From Dioscorea cayenensis subsp. rotundata (taxonomy: Eukaryota; Streptophyta; Magnoliopsida; Dioscoreales; Dioscoreaceae), in contig NC_052476.1 of assembly GCF_009730915.1 (NCBI RefSeq), forward strand, positions 19,077,257 to 19,141,256: a DNA stretch of 64,000 bases. Direction: 5' to 3'. Position 1 is the stretch's first letter. Each line of letters starts with the position of its first letter. Shown piece by piece: positions 45,600 through 58,500 of this stretch. The notes below the pieces were generated by a model. That model had not been told where the DNA came from. It made no database searches and saw only the letters and a list, made by a program, of their open reading frames with translations. A program made the position numbers and the translations under genes.

Positions 45600-47667
45600 T
45601 GAATTTTTACTTGTCCATTTAAAAAATTTGTGAATCATTAAATATTATTTTTCCAAATTTATCTTCCATATTTAATATGTATCTACAATTTCAAATAAAT
45701 TATAATACATATTTTTGTATATTTTTAAATAAAAGTAACATTGGAAATCAATACAACTTTTTATAAATTTTAAAAATATATAAGTAAAAAAAACCGGAGG
45801 GTATACAAGAACATAAAAAAAGTTGATAACCTTTTTCAAAAAACGAGTAATCTTGATAATTTTTTTTTATGAAAATAAAGACATGCATATTTTTATGTCA
45901 TATTTTTCAAATGAATATTTAATTAATGGACTATAAAAATATGATAATTATTGTAGTTTGGCATGCTAGGAGACATTTTAAAACCATGTCAAACTTCAAT
46001 AATTATTAATTAAAACTTCAGAGAATCTTTAAGAATTTTGAGAAGTTGAAGGACCTTCTAGAAAACGAAACCTTTTCAAGGGCCATTTGTTATTTACATT
46101 TTTTTTTGTTTTACATAATATGTGTACTGAAATGAATAAGCTAACTCGCTGCCAGGCCAACCCTAAGACCGGCTCTTCAGAGGCTTTTTTTTCGGGACAT
46201 CTGCTCGAATCCGCCTGCTGCAGCAGTAAGACGATTCGCAGCTGGGCCGCTTCCACACGACGTCCCCGACTACCCTTCACGAGGCCATTGCCTATTCACA
46301 AAAAAAAAAAAGAATCCTTATTTTTAATTAAAAACCCCATTTTATAATCCATAATATAACATTAATAAATAAAAATCATAACCTCATATTTATATATATA
46401 TATATTATATATATATATATATAAGCTCATTGTTTTTCTTTCAGGCCATAAAATAATTAATACTTGGGCCGTCAGTTTTGGATGAAACTAATGGCAGGTT
46501 TCCATTCTTGAAAAACTTCTTTAAATTTATTAAATTTCTAGCCCATCCCTAAATTATTTTTAAATTTAAATTAAATTAAAATTATAAACTTGCTTTTGCC
46601 CAACTTACATTCATACTTGCGCCAAGATGTAAAAAGACGAGCTCACTTTTTCAATTTGTAAATCCATATTAATGACTCAATCTCTAGGTGTCACTTTTGA
46701 GTCTGTGTTAAGATATTTTTAGCATTTTATTAAAAACATTCAAGGCACGCACAACACTAGACTTAGAGATATGAGACATCAATAATAAATGGGATAAATG
46801 GACTATATCTTCTTAACTAAAAATATGTACAACTAATCAATTTTCCCTGCCGGTTTTATTGCACCTTCAGCCAAAATTAACTATTAAATATACATAAAAG
46901 TTACATACAGGATAATAATGTTAAACTATTGATGGTTTTATAAAATTATAACTTTTGAAATTATTTCACAAAGATATGGGCATTATGTGCATTGTGCAGT
47001 GAGATGCTCATAATAATGACGCTAAACAATTTAATCACGCTTTTAGTATTGAAACTACACAATGATAAAATATATTCCTTGTTTTCAATGGTTCCAATAC
47101 CGAAGAGTAATCAATAATTTTCAATGTCGTAAAACATAGTTTTTAATATTATATATAATGGTAACAATTTTTGACCGTTTTCAATATCATATATTATAAA
47201 TTATTCCTGATTCATAACAGGGTAAAATTGTTTATCATTACTCATCACCACGAAACATCCAACGTGAATATAATTACATCATTTCTTTTCAACTTGTTTT
47301 CTAATACATATGGGTATGTTTTGGCTAGAAATGGAGAGATCCAGTAAATTATGTCTGAAAAGGTTGGTCGATTGTGATCTCGTAGTACAAGTAACGGATA
47401 ATTGAGCAATGGGATAACTCATGATTCCTCATGCGTAATCATTTTTAATATCTTTTTCAATGCTATTCTAATGGAAATATGTCGCCAGTATTATAACACG
47501 TAACAATTAAAATAATATTATACTCTCTCCGTCCTCTTTACTTGTCAATTTTACCTAATTCATACGACTATCGATTGATAGTTAGTTGGTAATATAAATT
47601 TTATAGAAATTTTGGATTAACTTTTCAAAAATTATCTTTTAATTAAAATATGTTTTAAAAAAAGAAA
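45600..47667. other. AT-rich region with one GC-rich island
   Basis: Apart from the island at 46140-46290, listed separately, and a (TA)n tract at 46391-46422, I see only AT-rich sequence without a recognisable gene. Confidence 0.5.
46140..46290 (-). other. GC-rich island, possible captured exon or gene fragment
   Basis: About 150 bases of balanced, GC-rich sequence stand out sharply from AT-rich surroundings. On the minus strand one frame is open across it: ATG at 46278-46280 and MKGSRGRRVEAAQLRIVLLL, then CPEKKASEEPVLGLAW. I do not recognise the product. It could be a fragment of a nuclear gene, a repeat, or an organelle-derived piece. Confidence 0.35.
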
Positions 47668-49350
47668 AATTACTATTTACCCCCTACACTGTTTAAAACT
47701 TCCCAAACAACCCCTGTAAGTTTTGAATACCTTATGCACTCTTCCTTTATCATCTTTCCACTTCCTTTTACCCCTTATGTAGGTCATTCTGACTGGTCCC
47801 AATGTATGGAAATTCCATCATCGCTCTTAAAAATGGTGGGAAAACACTAATCACATAAAAGTCTAACATTTTATACATTATCCTCAAACAAACTTTGAAA
47901 GATTTTTCACCAGTGTCAGTCCCCTCGCTTCTCGCTTAAAATTATACTAGTTCTTTTAAATGTAAATATTTCCGCTTAAATTTATCAAGTTTCCTGCTTA
48001 AAATGATTATGCCTCTGCTTAAATTTATCCAGCTTTCTATTTAAATAGAAATGATTTTAGTAGAGTATTCTGGATTCTACGCGAGCAGTATCCGTTTCCA
48101 CCTCGTGCCACCCTAATGGTTTAGTAGCCTTCTTTCCTCGTTAGATGATTTTCGTTATGACTATCGTACTAGACAAGCTTTGTAGGCGCTTATGCCATTT
48201 TAAAAATTCCTCACTTCACTACCACAAGCTGCTGGTAGCAATCGTAGATCTCTTGAAAATAAACCATATCGCCAACCAAGCATAGAGGACAACTTATATT
48301 CGTATCATATGCTTCGCCACAAAACCATCGCGACATTATCAGACATTTTTCTCAACGTTATTTAATGAAAATCGTTTCTATAAATAAACGCAAATTTAAA
48401 TGAAACGATGATATTTAAATACATAATTGTACTAAGTTAAAATTTATTGATTAATTATCCCAAATTCGCTTAAAACTTACGTTTTTCACCATCCTCATAA
48501 TATCCTGCTTTCCGCTCAAAAATTATACAGCTTTTTAGTTTAAAGAGAAATGTTTCGCTTAAATTTATCAAGCTCGCTTTAAAATGTTATAGTGTCTCAC
48601 TTAATTTATCCAGACAGTTTAAACAGAAATGACTAGTAGGTATCTGATTCCACGAGTGATCTGCTCCACTCTCGGGCAATACCCTAACGGCTTGAAGTAG
48701 GACCTTCCTCCTCGTTAGATCATTTTCGAAGCTTTTGTCATCGCACGCCTGACCAATGTTTCGTAGGCGCCAACCATTTAAAATTTTCACTTCACTACAA
48801 CGAGTATGGGACACAATCGTGAGATCTTACAAAATAATTTACAAATCAAATCGAAAGAAAACCCACATCGAATATCAAAACAAAGGAAACTCACAACATC
48901 TCTCAATCGAGCGCCCACCCCGCCTCAATACCTTGAGCGCAAACTAATGAAATGTCGAAGAGTTGAGTGAGTTTTCCTCTGAGACGTTGGTCCAATCCTA
49001 TGAAGCTGTCAGGATCAACGCACAACTTTTGAAAAAGGGAAAAGTCAAGAGACGAAGAGAGAAAAAGGAAAACCAAAAGTCAATAATGGTGTTCTCCGGG
49101 GATTAAACTAAGAAAAACTCGCTTCTCAGAGAGGAAAAATTATCATGAGACAGGGTTTTTACGGTGACCACGCCCTCACTCTGCTAAACTTCCCACGTAG
49201 CTGGATAATGTTTCGTCAAAAATCTCAAAAACTAACTCCATTAAATGCTTGAGGGGCTTCTAAATTCATCAGATTCAAAAGGAGTGTTTTGTGGATAATC
49301 AAATTTAGAGGACGATTTGTACATATTGCAAATTTAGAGGGTATTTTTGG
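47668..49350. mobile_element. Mutator-like candidate, non-coding
   Basis: The left end AAAAATTACTATTTACCCCC followed by AAAACTTCCCAAACAACCCC is closely related to the sequence at 62049 onward. The right end, GAGGGTATTTTTGGCAATTT (49328-49347), is the inverse type of AAATTGCCAAAAATACCCTC, as found at ends of many plant Mutator-like elements. The interior is less AT-rich than its surroundings and holds a diverged direct duplication. No transposase is visible, and I could not define a 9-bp duplication. Confidence 0.5.
47930..48835. repeat. Diverged direct duplication (~330 bp units, ~580 bp apart)
   Basis: About 47930-48258 and 48508-48835 share ordered blocks: CGCTTAAATTTATCAAG, AATTTATCCAG, AGAAATGA, CCTCGTTAGAT, TTTCGTAGGCGC or TTTGTAGGCGC, TTCACTTCACTAC, and CAATCGT.GATCT. 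Identity is moderate, so the duplication is old. It sits inside the Mutator-like candidate. Confidence 0.8.
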
Positions 49351-52300
49351 CAATTTCCACTTTATATGTACTTGAATATAATCTATTAGAAGTTGTAAAA
49401 ATACATTAAATATAGATGATAATTTTAAAAACCTATATTTAATACTGATAGATTTTTCTAAATGGATAAATATCCTAAAAAGGAATAAGTAACAAAATAA
49501 ACAAGTAAAAAAGGAACACTAAGCAAAAACCCCTACTATACCTATTTATTTTCAAGGTTGTAACATAAAAAATATTTAAAACAATCACCATCATTTAAAA
49601 TAAGCACCAACACTTACACAATCTAACACCATAATAATATATTGAAAAATCAGGAAAAAATTTTGATGCATAGAAAACGAGAATAGTCTTTATCCCTTCC
49701 TGCTCGCTATCTGTTTTTCTGATTAATCGAATCTCACATACCATTTAGCTTATTTAATAAAATTTTATAAAAATTAGTTATCTTTTCAAAATTACCCTTA
49801 ATTTATATATTTCACATTTATCTCTTTATATTTAATTTCAAGAGAAAAAGTTGAATAAAGTGTTAAATGTGTGAACTTTGGATAATAAAACGATCCTCGA
49901 CGTTAGAAAACGATAGATATACATGAATTTACTGATGATAAAAACGCGCTGGAGTATCAATGTTTATAGTTGATATTAAAACAATAAATTATTTGCAGTT
50001 TTATTGTTGTGTGTATTTCATGACAAAAATGCACATGATGCGTGCGCACTTACAAATAATTTCAAAAGTTATAATATTTAAAAATAAAAGCCTGTTAATG
50101 GTACTCCTTCTGTAATAAAATGAGAGACATATATCCCTTGCATAGAGTAAATATTTAAGAGACTTACAAACGACTTGAATGAATTTCTTGTGAAAAGGAT
50201 TAATCCATAGGAGATGCCTTTAATGGAAAACCCAAATTAATAAATTAATTAATTATAAACTAATTTGATTAAATTTTACATGTTTTAAAGAATTTTCTTT
50301 ATTGAAGAGAAACAATGGAAAATGGTTATAAATTAATTTTAAATAATGAAAGAAAGTTGCTTGAGTTTTCAAGTAGAGGGAAATGTCAATTGATTTCTTA
50401 TAAGAGAAAATTTACTTTTATATATATATATATATATACACAAACCATCATTTAAAAACTTACTTGTGTAGCCAAAAATTAATATTTATGTAAATAATCT
50501 AATGCTATCAAATTAATTTATCATATTTTAAATATTTGAATTTATTTTGTGTAAACAGTAGAGATGATCGCGCGGATCGGTTTCGTGATAGTTCTTATAG
50601 AATCGAGATGTGGCTCGAAACGTCCGATTAGATTCTTCGATTTAATAACTTTAAAGTAAAGGCATGATCTTTTCAGATAATTATCAATATATCTTTAGAT
50701 TATATAATAAAAAACAATAAAATTTATAAACCTAGGGCTAAGAATGAGCCACCGTTCCATGGTAGTTATCACGAAACCGAGTCTACCGGATAAAAATTAC
50801 ACTAATAAATAATTGTTATCACATAATATTAATATTATTCTATAAATACGCGTAACAAAACAAAACTTTCAATATGTCGGTCTATCAATCTATAAGAAAA
50901 AAAAAAACTTTTAGCTCATAAAATTAAAAAAACGACTAAAAGAGAAAAGACTGATTTTAAAAGAGTGACAACCATCATATCACAAAAAGAAAAAAATAGA
51001 AAAACAAAACGCTCGGCGAAATTTTCAATTAAACATAGTAGCAATGGAGACAATTTTCTCTGTAAAGCTATCGAAGTGTTTCAGTCAGCATTTTCTAATG
51101 TTAAAAAATAAATAAATAAAAACTACAAAATGTATCATCAACATTGACACCTACTAATCTAAAATTGAAACCCTAACCCTATCACTAACCTTGTCCACAA
51201 ACTCATCAAAAAAAGTTGTGGTTTTAAGTAGCTTACCAAAATTATATGCATAAGTTTCATTATTTTTATAGTATATTAGATAATTGCTTCAAGTATCTTT
51301 GACTAATATAGTTATTTATTTATAAATAAACAAAAACGATTAGCGTGTTACAAATATAAGTAAACACATTACTAATATTGAATCTCTAAACTGAATAATT
51401 AATTTGCCATATAAAGAATTTAAATAAATAATTACTAAAAATAGAGTTTGTCAAAGGTGATATAGCAATGAATATTGACTTTATGAGGGACTACTGATAT
51501 TTTAGGGTTTGAGGAAACCAAGTCATCATACCACAAAGATTATTTAAGCAATGTATTAATGACTAGTGAGTTAGTACAATATTGCAAACCAACTTAACTC
51601 CATTTAAGTCTTTTTCTTATAGTGCCCCACCATGATTGATCTCTATCAAATCCTTATGAAAATTGTTCCAAAATTAAGAGGTGAGTTAATGGTCATTCAA
51701 TTTCTTCCACTGTCACATTCTACATTAGTTAATTTTAGAAAAATAAAATAAAATAAATAAATGTTTCATTTGAATGCAATTGATGTACAATGAAAATGGT
51801 GGATTTTGATTATTAATAATAAATTATGATAGCTTATTTATCTCTATTATTTGCAAATTAATAAAGTGCGACATATATACATGTCATCTTAATTTCATAA
51901 TTAACAAATAAACCACGAAAACACACACAGTATCTAATTTAGAGATCGAAAAACCACTTAATATATTAAATTTAATTATGAAGTTATAAATCATATTACG
52001 TAATTTGAATTTCAATTTAAATTAATATCATATTATATAACAAACTAACAAATATTCTTTTGACTTGACTTGTCAGTATTTAGTTTCGAAATTTCCTTCT
52101 CTTATCAGCCAAGTTATCTTTTGCATGCCATTGTTGGACATGATAAAAGGGTAATAGAAATACTCAAACTCTCAAAAGAGTAGATAATTGTTATTAATAA
52201 AGAAAAATACATTATATTAAGATTTTATAGTGTATGCCACAAATAAGATAATAATTTGAAAATGATATGTCGGGTCGTAGCTTTGGTACTTATAATATTA

Positions 52301-53245
52301 AACTTTAAACATTCCACGAAGGATGAGATTCCAATTAGGGTTTCAAACGATAGTGACGATTAATGTGAACTATTAACAATTATCATATTTTAATTCTATT
52401 ACCCCTCTTTCTTATCCTCTCTCAAAACATGTATTAAACTCAATAATTAATATAAATCAGAGTTTTGAGTTTCTAAAGTCCTGAAAAGCAAAACAAGTGA
52501 TCCAGTAAAAATCAGCATCCAACTATAGGTCAACTTAATCAGTAAAGTTGGAGGAGAATCAACTTTGAAAGCAGCTTATCCTTGATTTACTTTCTCACGT
52601 TATCTATCTATATTTTAGTTAGTTCTTTATTTGGCATATTCTCGCAACTAATACGCATATTTTATTATTTATTATTATATAATATTTATCATTAATTTAT
52701 TTATTTTCTTATATATAATAAACTTAAATTTCATAATAGAGATTGTTCAAAACGAATTATTATATATATTATCATTATATTAAACAAATCCAAATATATT
52801 TGTCTATCTAACAACTTCTAAAATTCCTTTTATTTCGTTAAAACTAAATTTGAGTTACAAATTTTGGACACTAAATCGATGAACGCAAATGATAATATTA
52901 TTCTAATAATAGATCATTAATCACTTAATTAACTTGTTAAAAATTAAATAGTTCTTACCCACCTCACCAAAGCCACACTAAAAGTTTCAAACAAAAGTAT
53001 ATATATTTTATTTCTTCTTCAGGGAATGCTTTGACATTTCAGGTCGACTTTCCCAAATTAAACTCCCTCCTTATATATTTTAAATATACTGGAGAAAAAC
53101 TATAAAATTATAAATTTGATAAAATTTGAAAACTATTTAAAATTATAAATTTGTCATTTATCAATAGTACTGAGTTTGAATGGCAATCAAAAGAATAATC
53201 ATTGTTCTTGAATAGGATGTTAAAATGATACATGATCATCTCTTC

Positions 53246-53315
<70 letters not shown>

Positions 53316-55302
53316 ATATAAATACAAATTTAATGTATGTTTATTTTATCTTTCGAAAGGCATGTTAAGACAAGAATGCCTCAATTTTCAAAGGAAACAT
53401 ATAAAGTAAGAAAAATTAATATGCCATTTGTCACAGTAAAGTGTCTTACTTGGTAGCCAAGAAATATGACTTAATTTTATCCTAAAAATTTTAAATTGAA
53501 TATTTCTTTAAATGGTTTAAGAAAGTTAAATTTAATATTTGAGAATCTTATAAATAAAAATTCTAGAAACTATAGTTGATGTTTTGATTTATTCTAAATA
53601 AATAAATATTTATCCTCCACTAAAATTACTTGAAATAAAGGGAGATATATATATATAAAATTAATAAAATATAAATAAAATGCAATTACTAAACATTTTT
53701 AGGAGTTGGGAAGGTTCTTTTATGAATATAACATTGATTAAGTTTTTCTGAAAAATGGTGATAATTTGGGATGTTATAGATTTTTCTACTTTTTATGACT
53801 GAAAAATATAGTATGAATTAAATTTGTCCAAATTTAAGCAATAAAAATACTTAAAGCAAACAGAAGGATATATCATTTTAGCAAAATTAAATGGTTTTTT
53901 AATTAAATATTAATATCTATTATAAATTCTTTTATTTATATTACTTTTTACATATATACATGTATTTTAGTTATAATTGAGTGCAAAACTGTCACTCTAC
54001 TTAAAGCTTGTCAGTGGACAGATAAATACAGCTACTGCTTATATATAGGGTTTATCACATTCTATGAATTTATTAATTTTGGAAGGACTACGTAGAGGTA
54101 AACGAAAGTCCACTAGTGTATTCAAAAATTTACAAAAACTATATTGTACTAATAATTTTTCTCCGTCATACAATCTTGGAGAAAAAAAAAAAATACAATT
54201 CCCACATAACAATATGTGAATAGTATTATTATATTACTATTATATATGGTTTCGACCTTTGCACCTACCTTCATCCATTTTTCATGTGACAATCCATTGA
54301 ACCATGCAATGGTTGTCTGTAATTTATAATTGCATCAGTTTTTTTTGGGGGAAAAAAGCCACTAGTTTTACTATCATATAGGCACTTCCATTGCTTTTGA
54401 AAAGGGTATGTGGGTAACCATATATATATATATATATATATATATGTTAAATATTATAAATTTTGTCCATATGAAAATATTAATAAAATTAACAGGGTAG
54501 TTCAAGATGTTGAAAAAATAAAAAAATAAAATATAAAAAATAAAAATAAAAGCAGGGTTGTTCAAAGAGTACAAGCTTAGGTTATTTAAATAAATGAGTT
54601 TGAATTCTTGCTAAAAGAAAGGCTTTTTTTTATTTTTTATTTTTTATAAAGCTATTCTTTAGGGACCCTATGAGTCATTGAAAAATATTACTAAAGATAA
54701 TATTTTATTTAAACCCTTTATAAGTGTGTATATACAAGAGTTTATATGTAACGAAAATTTTCATGTGCTTATACGTAACCATAATTTCTCATGTGCTATA
54801 TAAAATTAAGATTTATTAAATTACTTATATGTATTAGGTAAATTCTCTCATCTGATGATAAGTATATAATAAAAATTTTACTTCAATGATTAAATAATTT
54901 CTAGTCATGAAAAACTGTTGGTATATCTTTTTAAACAAAAACAAATTTTTTAATTACTATAACTGATTTTTTGAAAGGTTTAACAGATATTTATTATATA
55001 AACAAATAAATATAATTAAAATTTTTAAATATTAATACTATATTTAATAGAAATATGCAATAAAAATTTAAATTTTTCCTTAAATCTCTCCCATAGCAAA
55101 TTATACATGGAATATATTTATGACATGAAGTGAGATTTTTTTTTGGTAGTTATAGTTTTACAATATCTCACCGTAACTCACAAAATTCAAAAGCACACTT
55201 CCCCATTTTTCTTATTTTCCAACAAACTCATATATATATATATATATATATATTAATATAAAAAGATAAAATTTTAAAAATTTTTAAATATAAAAAGCTG
55301 AC
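49351..55302. other. AT-rich intergenic region, no gene recognised
   Basis: No conserved protein frame, RNA gene or transposase is seen. Notable are the long (TA)n tract at 53247-53311, shorter ones at 50420-50437, 54420-54445 and 55231-55250, and a weak plus-strand SINE-like stretch at 54550-54620. Confidence 0.5.
53247..53311. repeat. Long (TA)n tract, about 31 units
   Basis: An uninterrupted TA run of roughly 62 bases, the longest in the window, continues into ATAATATAA. Such tracts are hard to assemble, so the length is approximate. Confidence 0.9.
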
Positions 55303-55394
55303 GTGGAAATTACATATGTGTGTGTTTTTAAAAACCCTAACAAATCAGTGTTTGTTCTGTGTGTTTTAGAGACTCCAACAAGTCATTTGGCGCC

Positions 55395-55438
55395 CTCTCT
55401 CTCTCTCTCTCTCTCTCTCTGGTTCTCTCTCTCTCTCG
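55395..55438 (+). repeat. (CT)n run in the leader of the transporter pseudogene
   Basis: Two CT runs (55395-55420 and 55425-55438) lie about 100 bases before the ancestral start codon. They are a typical pyrimidine-rich plant 5' UTR, suggesting the old promoter and leader remain. Confidence 0.8.
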
Positions 55439-55535
55439 CTCGCTTGATTCTCTGGGCTACGATTACGTCAAGTGTGCCGGAGATACGGCCAGGGCATACC
55501 TTATTGGCGGTGGAGGATCGCCGGAACTTTGTGGA

Positions 55536-58500
55536 ATGGAATTGGAGTCTGGTGCACAGGCACCGGAGAGGCGATATTTGGTGAGTGGTTTCTCTTTTTA
55601 ATGATTCGTTCTCGAAATTTGTGTTTTTTTTTTAAATTTGTGAGTTTATTGGTTTGAGTGATTATTGTTGTGGTTTTGTGGATGAAGAAAAATTATTGTG
55701 TGGAGTTTTTGGTGATTGGAGGATTTGATTTTGGACTATTGGGTTTGAAATTTTGTCAAAGATTGGAACTTTTGTCTTTTCCTTCTTTGAGTGTAATGAC
55801 TAATGTTCTTTTTCTGAATTTGGGTAGAGTTTGCATGAAAGTGGATTTTTGATTGCTATTTTTGATGGTAAAGGTGGATTCTTGCAGAAAACTTGAATTA
55901 TTAACATTGTTCTATAATCGGTTGAAAGATTTTTCTGTATCAAAACTTGCAGACTTTAAAAAAAAAAATTTGAATTTTATGCATTGTGGAATATTGGCTG
56001 AGGGAAGTAAGATTCAACTTTTTTTTTTCTCATTTTTTTTAATGAAATATCAAAATTTTTCCTTTTTCTTCGTTTATGGTTCATTGACATCATAGCATAA
56101 TTTTTGGCAGTTAGTTACAGTAACCGTAAAGCAGTTGATGTTATTGTCTATGATTCATTTCACATCAACGTTGTGCATAGTATGGTTCCCTGTTTTGAAT
56201 CCTGTAATTTGAAACTTTTGTTTATGTCCTGCAGAAATCTTATAGAACCACCCTTTTGTTGGCCTACCAGAGCTTTGGTGTTGTTTATGGAGACCTGAGC
56301 ACTTCTCCCATCTATGTGTATAAGAGTACGTTTTCAGGAAAGCTGCAACTCCATGAACAGGATGCCGAAGTACTTGGAGTCCTCTCTTTGGTTTTCTGGA
56401 CTCTCACTCTGATTCCTCTTTTGAAATACATAGTCTTTGTTTTAGGAGCCGATGACAATGGCGAAGGTGTGCTCAAGGGATCCCTAATTATGTATTTGGA
56501 TTTCATGCCTGTTCTGATTCATCCTGTGTGATATTTTACACCAGTAACTTGATAATACCTCTGCAGGTGGGACATTCGCCCTCTATTCATTGATGTGCAG
56601 AAACTCAAAGATGGGGCTTTTGAACAATTTTAACACGGTGCATGATCACCTATCTGTTTATAGAATGGAAACATCTCAGAAAGAAACAAAGACTAGTGTG
56701 TTGATAAAGAATTTTTTTGAGAAACATCAGAGCTCTCGCATTGTTCTGTTGCTTGTGGTGCTCCTGGGAGTCAGTATGGTTATTGGCGATGGTGTCTTGA
56801 CTCCAACAATGTCTGGTAAGTTTATGTGCTTTTCAAGAAGTTACATAAAATTTTTTTTATGACAATTGTTTTTTATAGAAGAATTAGTTGACAAAGGATG
56901 CCAAAATCCATTTTGAACTCAATATCTGCGTCCTAGTCAGCCTGAGGTGCTTTATATTTTATTTTTTTGTTAGTTATTGGTATTATTATTAAAATAAACA
57001 CTCTTTGATCAATAGATGTATTCTGTTTGCTAAAAGAGATACTTCTGGCAGTGCTTTTTGCAACCAAGTGGAAATTGTTTAGCTTTCCTGCAATTATTAC
57101 TAATTGTTGATTTACTGGACTCTTTTCAGTGCTTTCGGCAGTGTCTGGCATCAGAATAAAGGTTCCAAATTTACACGAAAGTAAGCTACATTGATTACTC
57201 TTCTAGAATATTATATTTGGTTAGTTATTAAATGGTTCTTTTTGTTTTGAAAAATTGACTAGCACTTCTGTTATAAGATAATGGATGGTGAATGCTTCTC
57301 TTTGACCGTTGAAAATTACTCCATTGAGTAATATAGTTTTAGTAACATTTTTGTGATTCTCATGCTATGACAAGCTCACATTGACTACTAAGCTTTATTT
57401 TTAATCTGTGGGGTTTGGCTATCACAAGGGCTTAGGCAGTTAGTCTCAGGACTTCTTAATCTGCAAGTCCTAGCTTATCAATTACATGGGCTTGTTGTTG
57501 TTTATAATTTATTGAATTTTTTATTTAGTCAAAGAGGATTACTTTCTCCAATCAAACTTCGAGTATTTTATTTTTAAGCATACTCATTGTCTGTGTTTAT
57601 GTTTTAAATTTTTTGTCATTTATGCAGATTACATGGTATTCACTGCATGTATTGTGTTAATGGCCCTTTTTGCACTGCAACACTATGGGACTCATCGGGT
57701 TGGCTTTTCTTTTTGCTCAATATTGATTGCTTGGCTTTGTTGCATCAGTGGAATAGGCATTTACAACATTATCAAGTGGAACTCCTGGTGTTGTTCGTGC
57801 TGTCTCACCATATTATATTTATAACTTCTTTAAACTAACTGGGAAAGATGGCTGGAGTTCACTTGGAGGCATTGTTCTTTGTATTACAGGTTTGTGGCAT
57901 TTTTTTTATCCTATCGAGCACTTCTTTCATCTTGCTGATGTTATGGCATGATCTCTTAATCAGGTGCTGAGGCCATGTTTGCAGACCTTGGTCATTTTTC
58001 AAAATTTTCAATTAGGGTAAGACTTTTAGAGTTCTGAACTTTTCTTCTGTCATGGCACTATTGCAGTTTGTTTTCTTTTGAACTTCATTTATAGAATTTA
58101 ATAACTTGTATTAATGAACTCAGTAATCTCCTCCTTTCTGATGATTAAATCTTTTGTAAAAATGTTCACAGATACTTTTTATAATTTACATTTTTCTACT
58201 CTTCATGAGAGTTATTCTTTAAGCCACGGTGTTGTTTAATGGCAGAAATTATAAAATGTATCTCCCATGCAATTTATCATATAAAGTACTCCGTTTAGTT
58301 TGTTGTATACTGGTTTTTTCCTTTTTCAAAATAATGTTCTGCCGTTTATAAAATCAAATACATGAATATATGTCTTTTCCGGCAGATGGCATTTCACAGC
58401 TATGGTTTATCCCTGCTTGGTTTTTGGCCTATATGGGTGAGCAGCGTATCTCACTAAGCACAATGAGGATCTTCAAGAAAAGCTTCTACTGAATCCATTC

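Noticed and set aside
44586..45638. Long frames across the N run
   Set aside because: They consist of unknown bases only.
53247..53311. Long TA tract considered as an origin or regulatory element
   Set aside because: Similar but shorter tracts are scattered all over the window. A simple microsatellite explains it.
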